Counted from the stretch's first letter, positions 1-6,322 are shown. The stretch: DNA of 7,782 bases from Akkermansia muciniphila (GCA_945872195.1 CAMBZO010000113.1:1-7782); one strand, 5' to 3'. Translations and numbers: made by a program. The notes: generated by a model not told the origin, from the sequence alone.

Positions 1-213
1 GATGTCGAAGGAAGCTGGCGAGGAGTTGCCGAACTTCACCTGAGTGGCAGAGCTGAAACCCGTCCCGGTGATCGTCACGGTCGTTCCCGGAGCACCCACT
101 GCGGGCGTGAAACTGGTGATGCTCTGGGCGTGGCCGGGCAATCCGACAGCGAGCCAGATCAGCGCGAGCAGGGCTTTGAGCAGTGATTGCTTCAACAGAG
201 ACACCGCCCTCAC
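1..213 (-). CDS. Secreted IPT/TIG-domain protein, N-terminal part
   Basis: This is the first 71 codons of a gene that runs off the left edge. The reading begins with a basic segment, a hydrophobic stretch (LLKALLALIWLAVGLPG) and a likely signal-peptidase site after GHA, before QS. The next segment, ITSFTPAVGAPGTTVTITG followed by TGFSSATQVKFG, is the classic opening of an IPT/TIG immunoglobulin-like fold. Such folds occur in large exported or surface proteins of Verrucomicrobiota and relatives. The start is uncertain. GTG at 213 follows an in-frame stop and lies about 12 bases from a GGGGG run. GTG at 204 and TTG at 195 also keep the signal peptide. The function of the whole protein cannot be judged because the rest is outside the window. 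Confidence 0.72.
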   Translation of the reverse strand, partial: MRAVSLLKQSLLKALLALIWLAVGLPGHAQSITSFTPAVGAPGTTVTITGTGFSSATQVKFGNSSPASFDI

Positions 214-250
214 TCAATCAGATTTCCCCCCTACAGGCAAACGCGCAGGC

Positions 251-294
251 CGTCTCGGCGGTCAGGAAAACTCCGTAGCCGCCGAGGTGAGGAG
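251..294. repeat. Palindromic repeat at the broken end of the RT gene
   Basis: The right arm, GTAGCCGCCGAGGTGAGGAG at 275-294, recurs exactly at 3859-3878 and with two differences at 3535-3554. Together with the left arm at 251-261 it forms an imperfect 11-bp stem (251-261 with 279-289, two G-T pairs) around a 17-base loop. It is a copy of a dispersed intergenic repeat family. Similarity to DGR reverse transcriptases ends immediately beside it, near 295-298. Confidence 0.6.
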
Positions 295-447
295 CTGGTA
301 GCTGCCCGCCAGCAGCTCTTCCTGAAGTTGTGACAACTCGCGCTCTTCCCGCAGCAGCCAGGCTTCCACGTCGGGCCGCCGCCGCTTGCCCCGCGCCGCC
401 GCCCGGCTCGCCGCGCGGAGGTTGTCCCACGCCGCCACGTCTGCCAT
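262..447 (-). pseudogene. Truncated DGR reverse transcriptase, N-terminal remnant
   Basis: The reading from ATG 447 contains VAAWDNL, then ARGKRRRPDVEAW, then LQEELLAGSYQ. This matches the N-terminal pattern of DGR reverse transcriptases, such as the Bordetella phage enzyme: W-E/D-N-L, then GKRR, then LQ-EL-AG-Y. In intact enzymes this leader precedes the fingers/palm domain with its catalytic aspartates. Here similarity ends at Tyr (codon 298-300). The last ten codons come from a dispersed genomic repeat and reach a stop at 262-264. No downstream RT sequence is visible, so the gene cannot make an active polymerase. An in-frame GTG at 483 would give a leader closer in length to known enzymes, but it would overlap the avd start by 14 bases. 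The assignment rests on recalled family patterns, not on a search. Confidence 0.66.
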
Positions 448-469
448 GCTCCACCGCGTCAGTTGTCTT

Positions 470-862
470 ATGAATGCTCCCACACGCCCTCCGGTTTACC
501 CGCTGTTGACGGACCTCATCGGCTGGACGCTCGACCGCACCGCCGGCCTGCCTAGGAGCCAGCGCTTCACTTTTGGCGAGCGCGTGGACCGCCTGACGCT
601 GGACTGCCTGGAGCTGACGCTGGAAGCCATATACTCCCCGCCCACAGCCAAGGCCGCCCCGCTGCGACGGGTGAACCTGCTGCTCGAAAAACTCCGGGTC
701 TTCTGGCGGCTCATCTGCGAGCGCGGCTGGATTAGCGCGCAGCAACTGCGCTTCGTCGCGGGCAAGCTCGATGAAATCGGACGCATGCTGGGTGGCTGGC
801 TTAAATCACTGTCCGCAAATAAAAATTCGCCGCCGCTCCGCGGCGAGGGGAAAGAAGAATAG
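470..862 (+). CDS. avd: Avd-like four-helix-bundle protein of a diversity-generating retroelement
   Basis: The 130-residue product matches the accessory variability determinant (bAvd-like) family. Diagnostic segments are LPRSQRFTFGERVD (28-40), LTLDCLELTLEAIYS (42-56), LRRVNLLLEKLRVFWRL (65-81) and AGKLDEIGRMLGGWLK (97-112). Avd forms a basic barrel-shaped pentamer that binds the DGR reverse transcriptase and template RNA and is needed for mutagenic cDNA synthesis. The four amphipathic helices and usual length are intact, with no internal stop. The last ten residues (PPLRGEGKEE) come from a GC-rich palindrome and purine tract and are probably non-family tail. ATG 470 fits the family start; ATG 446 is an alternative, and neither has a clear Shine-Dalgarno. 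Its neighbours are the RT stump, divergent on the left, and the candidate target gene, convergent on the right with 57 bases between stops. Related four-helix proteins encoded inside 23S rRNA genes are an alternative, but the sequence pattern and context favour Avd. Confidence 0.82.
   Translation: MNAPTRPPVYPLLTDLIGWTLDRTAGLPRSQRFTFGERVDRLTLDCLELTLEAIYSPPTAKAAPLRRVNLLLEKLRVFWRLICERGWISAQQLRFVAGKLDEIGRMLGGWLKSLSANKNSPPLRGEGKEE
817..845 (-). terminator. Possible rho-independent terminator for the cytochrome/FGE gene
   Basis: Read on the minus strand, a 6-bp GC stem (845-840 with 836-831, 3-base loop) is followed three bases later by an A/T-rich run, AATTTTTATTT, at 827-817. It lies about 75 bases past the stop of the 920-3466 gene and inside the 3' end of avd. 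The stem is short and the T run interrupted, so this is a moderate candidate. Confidence 0.38.
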
Positions 863-878
863 AGGGAAAGAGAGCAAA

Positions 879-904
879 GGGTAACAGGGTAAAAGGGCAC
901 AGGG
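879..904 (+). other. Four spaced GGG runs, G-quadruplex-like, between avd and the target gene
   Basis: GGG runs occur at 879-881, 887-889, 895-897 and 902-904, separated by TAACA, TAAAA and CACA. This satisfies the usual G3 quadruplex pattern with loops up to seven bases. It sits inside a purine-rich tract (about 845-910) in the gap between the two convergent stops. Read on the other strand it is a run of CCCT-type units just downstream of the candidate variable region. Confidence 0.45.
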
Positions 905-919
905 TCAAAGCCGCCAGCA

Positions 920-3466
920 CTACCGCGACTGCCCACCCACCAACACACAACGAAACCCGTAGTTGTCGTAGCGAGAGTCGGGCGTGCGGTCGCTGCGATA
1001 CGAGGACAACAGATTGCCCGCACCGCCGAAGTCCCACGAACCACCACGGAGCACACGGGCACCGTTCTTGCCATCAAAGAAATCCTCGCACCACTCCCAC
1101 ACGTTCCCACTCAGGTCAAACAGGCCGTGCGAGTTCGCCGCAAAGCTCCCCACCGGTGACGTGGTCGCGAAGCCATCGCGATAACCTTGAATGAACGTCG
1201 AGCTCGCGCCGAAAGCCGCGCCCGAGGTGATGTCCGCGAAGTTCCCCGCGCCCTGCGGCGGCGGGAACTGGTTCCCCCACGGATACACGCCGGCAAGCTT
1301 CATGTCCCGGGCCTCCGGCGTCGCCCCGTTCTCCTTGGGCAGCCCCACCGCCGCGCTCCATTCCAAGTCCGTCGGCAGGCGGTAGCTCGCACCCGCTGGC
1401 AGCCGGCCCTCCTGCCGTTCTTTCGCCGTGAGCCACGCGCAGAACGCCTTCGCATCGTCGTGGCTCACGTTCACTACCGGATGGTCCGGCGCAAAGCTGA
1501 CCTTCTGGCCATTTAATTCCACGTTCTGCCACGAGGTGTCCACGCCACCGCGAGACTTCGCATACGCCTCGTAGTCCTGCTTGCGCGTCTCCCAGATGCT
1601 GAAGCTCACATCCGTCCCCGGCACCGGCACGAACTTCATCCCGAGGCTGTTCACAAACTCGTTGCCCGCCCCACGCCCCGGCACGCCCGGCTCGGGGACT
1701 TCCCCGGCTCCCGTCGTCTCGCGGAACTCCTCGAAAAGCACCGGGCTGAAGCGGCGCGCATTGCCGAGGTTGAACACGCGCCCGAGCAGCGCAAAGTCCG
1801 CGATGAAGTTCTGGCGCTTGATGCCCTTGGGCAGCCGCGCGAGGAGCGAGTTCATCTGCGCGTCCCCGGCCCCCTCATACTCCCGCAACTGCCGCCGCAC
1901 GTCCGCCGGGTCTAGGTCCAGCTCGGAGGCCAGCGTGCGCGCCGTGATGTCCGCCTTGAACCGGCCGTAGAGCCAGCTCACCGGCTCCTCCGCCTGCGTG
2001 AACCACGCCTCCTCGGTCACGCCCGCGCGGCGCGCGGCGGCCTTGAACCGCGCGCCATCGTCGTTGAGCTGCCGGGTGAGCGCGCCCGCGTCCGCGTAGA
2101 GCCGGTCGAAGAGCCGCTGCTCCGCGTCGTCCAGCGCGTCGTGCGCCTGGCGGTGGGTGGAGGCGACATTGGCTTCACCGCCCTTGGGCTGGCGCATCCC
2201 GGCCGAGTGGCATCTCATGCACGAGACGCCATTCATCACCGCGCCCTGCGGGCCGTCCGGGTCCTTCACGATGCCGGTCGGGCCGCGCGGGATGACCGCG
2301 CCCTTCGCCGTGGAGAGCAGGTAGCCCTGCAGCCCGTTGGGCAGGCTCCAGATGATTTCCCCGCCATCGTGCTGGAAGGCCCGGCGGTAGTTCGCCTCCG
2401 GCGGGCCGAGGGGATTGCGAATGAGGTCGCCCGCGCCGCGCTCGTTGGCGAAGTCGTAGCTCTTCCAATAGTAGCCGCCCCCGGCCAGCGCGTGGCGCTC
2501 AATCATGCGGTTGGAGTCGGACACGCCCGAGTCGGTGAAGGCGGCGCGCTGCACGCGGCCCGCGCGGATGTTTTGCAGGGCGTGGAGGCCGAGCTGTTGC
2601 TCCAGCTTCGCATCGGAGTTCGGCAGGCTCGACTCGCCGGGCGCGGCGAGGAGCCGCTCGTAGAACGGGGGCTGCGTGGCGGCGAACACGAACCAGTCCG
2701 CACGGATGATGGGCAGCACCGTGCCGGTCACCTGCCGCGTGTCGCGCTCGGTCTTCGTGGGCAGCGGCGGCTCGATTTCGTAGGGATAGGCCGCAGCGAG
2801 CAGGTCCCACTTGGCCGCGTCCCAGCCGTAGTCGCGCAGGTCGAAGCGCAGCAGGACCTGGTCGGTGCCCAGCGCCACCGGCACCGCGATGCGCGACTCG
2901 GTGGAGAGGCTGTTGAGCGTCTTGCTGACGGCGGCGCGGTCGGCCCGGAGGCTCGCGGCGCTGTCGCCGGCGTTGCGGAGATTGTGCAGCGTGAGATAGC
3001 GGAAGTAACGGCGGCTGCCCGCGGGCGCGTCCTGCAAGTCCGCGAACGCGGCGCGGAACAGCTCGGCGCGCTTGATGACGGTGGAGGAGGGCGGACCGTC
3101 TGCCGTGCCGGGGGTGTTCCCGGCAATCCACTGGCGCAGGAGGTTGACCTGCGCGGGGGTGAGGCGCGCGCCCTTGGGCGGCATGCGGTCGTCCTCGGAA
3201 GGCTCGATGACTTTCTGAATGATGGACGAGTCGGCGGGGTTGCCGAGGATGAGGGCCTTGACCTTGTCGAGTTCGGCGCGGGTGCTCTGGGCGTCGAGGA
3301 ACATCTGCTTGTTGCCCTTGCGCTTGTTGGCGGGCAGGTCGCGCCCGTGGCACTCGGCGCAGCGCTGCTCGAAGAGCTGCTGGACCTGGCGCTCGACGCC
3401 GGCCGCCGGCTGGGCGTGAGCCGGAAGAGCGAAGGCGAGCAACGCCAGCAGAAAGAGAGGCCTCAT
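920..3466 (-). CDS. Exported diheme cytochrome c / FGE-like (C-type lectin fold) protein, candidate DGR target
   Basis: The 848-residue product begins with a signal peptide (hydrophobic core 3-14, likely cleavage after AHA). A Planctomycete-type cytochrome c module follows, with heme motif CAECH at 36-40 and a candidate axial Met in DRMPP at 93-97. The middle region (about 150-430) contains RFDLRDYGWDAAKWD and a second motif, CMRCH, at 416-420. Residues 604-840 are an FGE-sulfatase (SUMF1-like) domain: VNSLGMKFVPVPG, YRLPTDLEW (695-703), GLFDLSGNVWEWCEDFF (781-797), RVLRGGSW (804-811) and GFRCV (837-841). The C-terminal segment matches the lectin-fold end of DGR variable proteins. The cysteine pair of true FGE is not apparent, so formylglycine synthesis is unlikely. 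The protein should be exported, with heme attached outside the cytoplasm. ATG 3466 is supported by the signal peptide and an upstream promoter; no Shine-Dalgarno is visible. It appears monocistronic. Confidence 0.9.
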   Translation of the reverse strand: MRPLFLLALLAFALPAHAQPAAGVERQVQQLFEQRCAECHGRDLPANKRKGNKQMFLDAQSTRAELDKVKALILGNPADSSIIQKVIEPSEDDRMPPKGARLTPAQVNLLRQWIAGNTPGTADGPPSSTVIKRAELFRAAFADLQDAPAGSRRYFRYLTLHNLRNAGDSAASLRADRAAVSKTLNSLSTESRIAVPVALGTDQVLLRFDLRDYGWDAAKWDLLAAAYPYEIEPPLPTKTERDTRQVTGTVLPIIRADWFVFAATQPPFYERLLAAPGESSLPNSDAKLEQQLGLHALQNIRAGRVQRAAFTDSGVSDSNRMIERHALAGGGYYWKSYDFANERGAGDLIRNPLGPPEANYRRAFQHDGGEIIWSLPNGLQGYLLSTAKGAVIPRGPTGIVKDPDGPQGAVMNGVSCMRCHSAGMRQPKGGEANVASTHRQAHDALDDAEQRLFDRLYADAGALTRQLNDDGARFKAAARRAGVTEEAWFTQAEEPVSWLYGRFKADITARTLASELDLDPADVRRQLREYEGAGDAQMNSLLARLPKGIKRQNFIADFALLGRVFNLGNARRFSPVLFEEFRETTGAGEVPEPGVPGRGAGNEFVNSLGMKFVPVPGTDVSFSIWETRKQDYEAYAKSRGGVDTSWQNVELNGQKVSFAPDHPVVNVSHDDAKAFCAWLTAKERQEGRLPAGASYRLPTDLEWSAAVGLPKENGATPEARDMKLAGVYPWGNQFPPPQGAGNFADITSGAAFGASSTFIQGYRDGFATTSPVGSFAANSHGLFDLSGNVWEWCEDFFDGKNGARVLRGGSWDFGGAGNLLSSYRSDRTPDSRYDNYGFRCVLVGGQSR
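959..1033 (-). other. Candidate DGR variable region (codons 812-836)
   Basis: This stretch lies between the invariant RGGSW (807-811) and GFRCV (837-841) of the FGE-like domain, where DGR variable proteins carry adenine-mutagenised codons. Residues 812-815, 817, 818, 823, 825, 826, 830, 831 and 833-836 are Asp, Phe, Gly, Gly, Gly, Asn, Tyr, Ser, Asp, Asp, Ser, Tyr, Asp, Asn and Tyr. All are encoded by codons ending in C or T, as expected if AAC/AAT template codons were mutated at their two adenines. GC-rich, G/T-heavy coding-strand sequence follows to the stop (958-920), in the position of an initiation-of-mutagenic-homology segment. No matching template repeat was found in the window, so variability is inferred. 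Confidence 0.55.
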
Positions 3467-3480
3467 ATTGAGATGCGCGG

Positions 3481-3509
3481 ACGTTAGGAACGGGGAGGGC
3501 GCTTGTCAA
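3481..3509 (-). promoter_or_regulatory. Sigma70-type promoter candidate for the cytochrome/FGE gene
   Basis: On the minus strand, a perfect -35 box TTGACA (3509-3504) is followed by a 17-base spacer and TAACGT (3486-3481). TAACGT matches the -10 consensus at its three most conserved positions (T1, A2, T6). Transcription would start near 3474, leaving an untranslated leader of under about ten bases before ATG 3466. That fits the absence of a Shine-Dalgarno sequence. Confidence 0.55.
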
Positions 3510-3534
3510 CGAGAGCGGGGCTGGCAGGAGCCGT

Positions 3535-3607
3535 GTAGCCGACGACGTGAGGAGGCGGATGGGAGCGGGCCGTGCGAGGGAATCCGCCTTCTTACGTCGT
3601 CGGCTAC
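3535..3607. repeat. Long palindromic repeat, 26-bp stem with 21-base loop
   Basis: The arms are 3535-3560 and 3582-3607. The left arm begins GTAGCCGACGACGTGAGGAG. The arms are reverse complements except at two positions, and both differences are G opposite T. A plus-strand RNA would therefore form an unbroken 26-bp stem with two G-U pairs, while the minus-strand RNA would have two C-A mismatches. The left arm shares 18 of 20 bases with the repeats at 275-294 and 3859-3878. No coding sequence is visible. The element lies just upstream of the promoter of the cytochrome/FGE gene. Confidence 0.75.
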
Positions 3608-3616
3608 GGGACGGAA

Positions 3617-3736
3617 GGTAGGGCGCGGTGTCCTCACCGCGCCGCGGGGCAGGACGGTCTTGGTTCTGGCGACGCGGCGTAGCCGGCACGGACGAGCGTC
3701 GGCCGCGCGGCGCGCTGGGGACAGCGCCGCCCTACC
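3617..3736. repeat. 120-bp MITE-like or REP-like element with hairpin ends
   Basis: The element starts GGTAGGGCGCGGTGTCC and ends GGACAGCGCCGCCCTACC, which are near-perfect inverted repeats of each other. Each end also folds on itself: 3622-3630 with 3635-3643 (9 bp, loop TCCT), and 3712-3717 with 3722-3727 (6 bp, loop GGGA). The two end units are homologous in inverted orientation, and at one stem pair a G-C has become C-G with pairing kept. No open frame of interest lies inside, so a non-autonomous dispersed element is likely. Confidence 0.55.
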
Positions 3737-3752
3737 CGGCGGCGCGCGGCGC

Positions 3753-3839
3753 GCGGCGTTCACGCCGCTTCAGGGTTCGCAGGGCATGGCGGGTTCGTAG
3801 CTGGCCGGACGTGCCACCGTGAAGCGGCCTGAAGGCCGC
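3753..3839. repeat. Two small GC hairpins in intergenic DNA
   Basis: GCGGCG (3753-3758) pairs with CGCCGC (3763-3768) around TTCA. GCGGCC (3824-3829) pairs with GGCCGC (3834-3839) around TGAA. CCGCTTCA just after the first hairpin is also complementary to TGAAGCGG just before the second, so the pair could fold as one larger structure. They look like further REP-type repeat debris between the cytochrome/FGE promoter and the 3' end of livF. Confidence 0.4.
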
Positions 3840-3857
3840 GCGCCGGGGGGCTGCGTT

Positions 3858-3879
3858 CGTAGCCGCCGAGGTGAGGAGG

Positions 3880-3883
<4 letters not shown>
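3858..3883. repeat. Third copy of the GTAGCCGCCGAGG repeat, abutting the livF stop
   Basis: Positions 3858-3878 are identical over 21 bases to 274-294. GTAGCC (3859-3864) and GGCTAC (3878-3883) can form a 6-bp stem with a 13-base loop. The copy overlaps the livF stop codon (3880-3882). There is no following T run, so it is not a convincing intrinsic terminator, although it could protect the 3' end of the transcript. Confidence 0.55.
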
Positions 3884-4587
<704 letters not shown>

Positions 4588-4589
4588 CG

Positions 4590-5387
4590 TCAGGCTTCCT
4601 TGGGGTGTTCCTCGCCGAGATACGCTTCGATGACTTTGGGATTGCGCCTCACTTCCGTCGGCGTGCCTTCGGCGATCTTCACTCCGTAGTCGAGCACCGC
4701 GATGCGCTCGCAGATGCCCATGACGACTTGCATGTCGTGCTCCACCAGCAGGACGGCGAGGCGATACTTGTCCTTGATGAAGCGGATGAGTTGCATCAGC
4801 TCGACTTTCTCGGTCGGGTTCATCCCGGCGGCGGGTTCATCCAGCAGCAGCAGCTTCGGGCGCGTGGCGAGGGCGCGGACGATTTCCAACCGGCGCTGGT
4901 CGCCGTAGGGCAGGCTCTTGGCCGGTGCGTCGGCGAATTTTCCGAGCTTGAAAAGCTCCAGCATGTCCATGACCTGCGCGGCGATTTCCTTCTCCTCGTT
5001 CCGAAAGACCGGCCCGCGCGTGAGCGAGTGCGCGACGCCGCTGACGACGTGCAGGTGGAAGGCGACGCGCACGTTGTCGAAGACCGAGAGCGACGGGAAG
5101 AGGCGGATGTTTTGGAACGTCCGCGCGATGCCGTGCTCGGTGATCTCGTAGGGTGCGAGGCCGTGGATGTCGTGGCCGCCGAACGCGATGCCGCCCTCGG
5201 TCGGCTCATAGACGCCGGTGATGAGGTTGAAGACAGTGGTCTTACCCGCGCCGTTCGGCCCGATGAGCCCAAAGAGCTGGTCGGGCTGAATCTGAAGGTC
5301 CAGCGCGTTGACCGCTGTCAGGCCGCCGAAACGGATCGTGCAAGCGCGCACGTCGAGCAGCGGGGCGGTTGAGGCGGGCGCGGACAT
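4590..5387 (-). CDS. livG: Branched-chain amino-acid ABC transporter ATPase LivG
   Basis: This 265-residue ATPase partners LivF. It carries the Walker A GPNGAGKT (43-50), Q-loop TFQNIRLF (90-97), signature LPYGDQRR (159-166), Walker B LLLLDE (179-184) followed by PAAGMNPTE, and switch His in LLVEHD (213-218). The C-terminal PKVIEAYLGEEH is typical of LivG. The frame is open upstream to ATG 5504, but those 39 extra residues show no family similarity. ATG 5387, giving MSAPASTAPLLDVRAC, fits the usual length, although it has no obvious Shine-Dalgarno. livG is the first gene of a two-gene unit with livF. No permease or periplasmic binding protein is adjacent: the upstream side carries divergent genes and the downstream side is repeats. 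Confidence 0.92.
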   Translation of the reverse strand: MSAPASTAPLLDVRACTIRFGGLTAVNALDLQIQPDQLFGLIGPNGAGKTTVFNLITGVYEPTEGGIAFGGHDIHGLAPYEITEHGIARTFQNIRLFPSLSVFDNVRVAFHLHVVSGVAHSLTRGPVFRNEEKEIAAQVMDMLELFKLGKFADAPAKSLPYGDQRRLEIVRALATRPKLLLLDEPAAGMNPTEKVELMQLIRFIKDKYRLAVLLVEHDMQVVMGICERIAVLDYGVKIAEGTPTEVRRNPKVIEAYLGEEHPKEA

Positions 5388-5601
5388 TGTTTCGCACGAA
5401 ACTGGAAACGAAAAGCGGAGGCGTTGTCGAGTCTGCGAATCAACGGAACGTTCAAACGCGATGGCGGAAGGAATGATTGGCTGCTGCTTCGGTTGGCCTG
5501 TCATTGGCAGTTGCAGTCGCGCGGCCAGCCAGCATGATGCCGGCGCCAGCGGAGAAACAACTATGCCGCTGGTGAGTCAACCGCAGTATAAAGCTAAACA
5601 T

Positions 5602-5724
5602 ATGGGCGATAAATCCCCCAAGGCCACGCAGAAGAAGTCCACCCAGAAGCAGACCAAGGTCTCCAGCGCCGACCTGAAGAAGAAGCAGGCCGCCGCCGCC
5701 AAGCCTGCGGCCAAGAAGAAGTAG
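5602..5724 (+). CDS. Small lysine-rich MGDKSPK protein, function unknown
   Basis: The product is 40 residues, highly basic and without hydrophobic segments: MGDKSPKATQKKSTQKQTK, a short SSADLKKK stretch, then an alanine/lysine tail (QAAAAKPAAKKK). I recall similar MGDKSPK-starting proteins as small conserved hypotheticals in Verrucomicrobiota and some other phyla. Nucleic-acid or ribosome association is plausible from charge alone, but not shown. Start choice is open. ATG 5602 gives the conserved-looking beginning but lacks a Shine-Dalgarno. ATG 5563 adds 13 residues and has GGAG eight bases upstream (5551-5554). TATAAA at 5587-5592 could instead be a -10 box, though no matching -35 is visible. 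A hairpin follows the stop by 13 bases. Confidence 0.68.
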   Translation: MGDKSPKATQKKSTQKQTKVSSADLKKKQAAAAKPAAKKK

Positions 5725-5737
5725 CCTCCCCTCAACT

Positions 5738-5767
5738 GTCCCTCCCGATGTGAAAACCGGGAGGGGC
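5738..5767 (+). terminator. Hairpin after the lysine-rich gene, possible terminator
   Basis: GTCCCTCCCG (5738-5747) pairs with CGGGAGGGGC (5758-5767), ten base pairs including one G-T, with a ten-base loop. It begins 13 bases after the stop at 5724. Only a short TTT follows (5771-5773), so it may act as a weak terminator or a 3'-end stabiliser. It separates the lysine-rich gene from the next one. Confidence 0.42.
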
Positions 5768-5809
5768 AGGTTTCGCAATCGCCCCGTTTCCAAAACCCAG
5801 CCTGCTCCC

Positions 5810-6043
5810 ATGTCAAAGCTGCTCAAACTCCAACAAGGTCAGGTCTGGAAAATGGGCGAGAGCTTCCTGCGCATCACGCGTCTGGAACGGATGGCGGTGG
5901 AATACAAGTGCGCGACGGGCCCTGCTGGCAAAGGCGCCACGCTCCATTCAGTCACGAAGAAGGAATTCTGCCGCCTGATAAAAAGCGCCGTCCTCCAGCC
6001 CTCCGCCCCCGCGCCGCTGCCAAGGCCCGCCCGCCCGGAGTGA
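5810..6043 (+). CDS. Small conserved-looking hypothetical protein
   Basis: The 77-residue soluble product starts MSKLLKLQQGQVWKMGESFL and contains RITRLERMAVEYKC (22-35), a GPAGKGATLHSVTKKEFCRL segment and a proline-rich tail (APAPLPRPARPE). The alternating hydrophobic pattern in the first 60 residues suggests a compact beta-rich fold with a short helix at KKEFCRLIKSA. There is no signal peptide or membrane segment. It resembles short hypotheticals I associate with Verrucomicrobiota, but I cannot name a family or function. ATG 5810 has no Shine-Dalgarno. The frame is open back to ATG 5750, but that upstream part lies in the hairpin and is unlikely to be coding. It is co-oriented with the lysine-rich gene, 85 bases after its stop. 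Confidence 0.62.
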   Translation: MSKLLKLQQGQVWKMGESFLRITRLERMAVEYKCATGPAGKGATLHSVTKKEFCRLIKSAVLQPSAPAPLPRPARPE

Positions 6044-6322
6044 GGGTGACTTCGGCTTCCCAGCCGTCCCGCGTCCGCAGTTTGTGACGCGTGCGGCTAC
6101 CGGTGACCGTTCGGCCACCGTCCCGCGTTCCCGCCCGCGTCTGCGCCTCTCCGCGCACGCCAAAAGCCACACGTTGCTCCATCAGCTCTTGCAGGAACCA
6201 GTTGCCTGCCTGTTCAACAACACCCGATGCCAACAGAGAGTTCCTTCCGCCTCCGGCAAAAACTTCCTCCTTAACCTCCCGAAGCCGCGCGCGCATACTC
6301 CCGTCAACTTTCAGCCGACACG

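Noticed and set aside
213..300. Template repeat hidden beside the RT stump
   Set aside because: I compared this stretch with the variable-region 3' end. It contains a TACGGAG segment loosely like TACGGGT, but the similarity does not continue, and there is no run of AAC codons.
218..745. 175-codon minus-strand open frame across avd
   Set aside because: It is in a different frame from the RT remnant and is the antisense of the well-supported avd gene.
604..848. Cytochrome/FGE protein as a genuine formylglycine-generating enzyme (residues 604-848)
   Set aside because: Only the fold-level motifs of the SUMF1 family are seen. The closely spaced cysteine pair of the catalytic enzyme is not apparent, and no sulfatase gene is nearby. 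(Coordinates here are residues.)
2141..3487. 448-codon plus-strand open frame opposite the cytochrome/FGE gene
   Set aside because: It is an Arg/Gly/Ala/Val-rich shadow. The minus strand carries the signal peptide, heme motifs and FGE domain, and a promoter at its start.
5952..6296. 114-codon minus-strand open frame across the gap before the DUF1501 gene
   Set aside because: The first 60 residues look less random than a usual shadow, but the end overlaps the 77-residue gene and is Arg/Gly-rich. I recognise no family, and nothing supports a start. The 279-base gap 6044-6322 is left as non-coding, with no convincing promoter.
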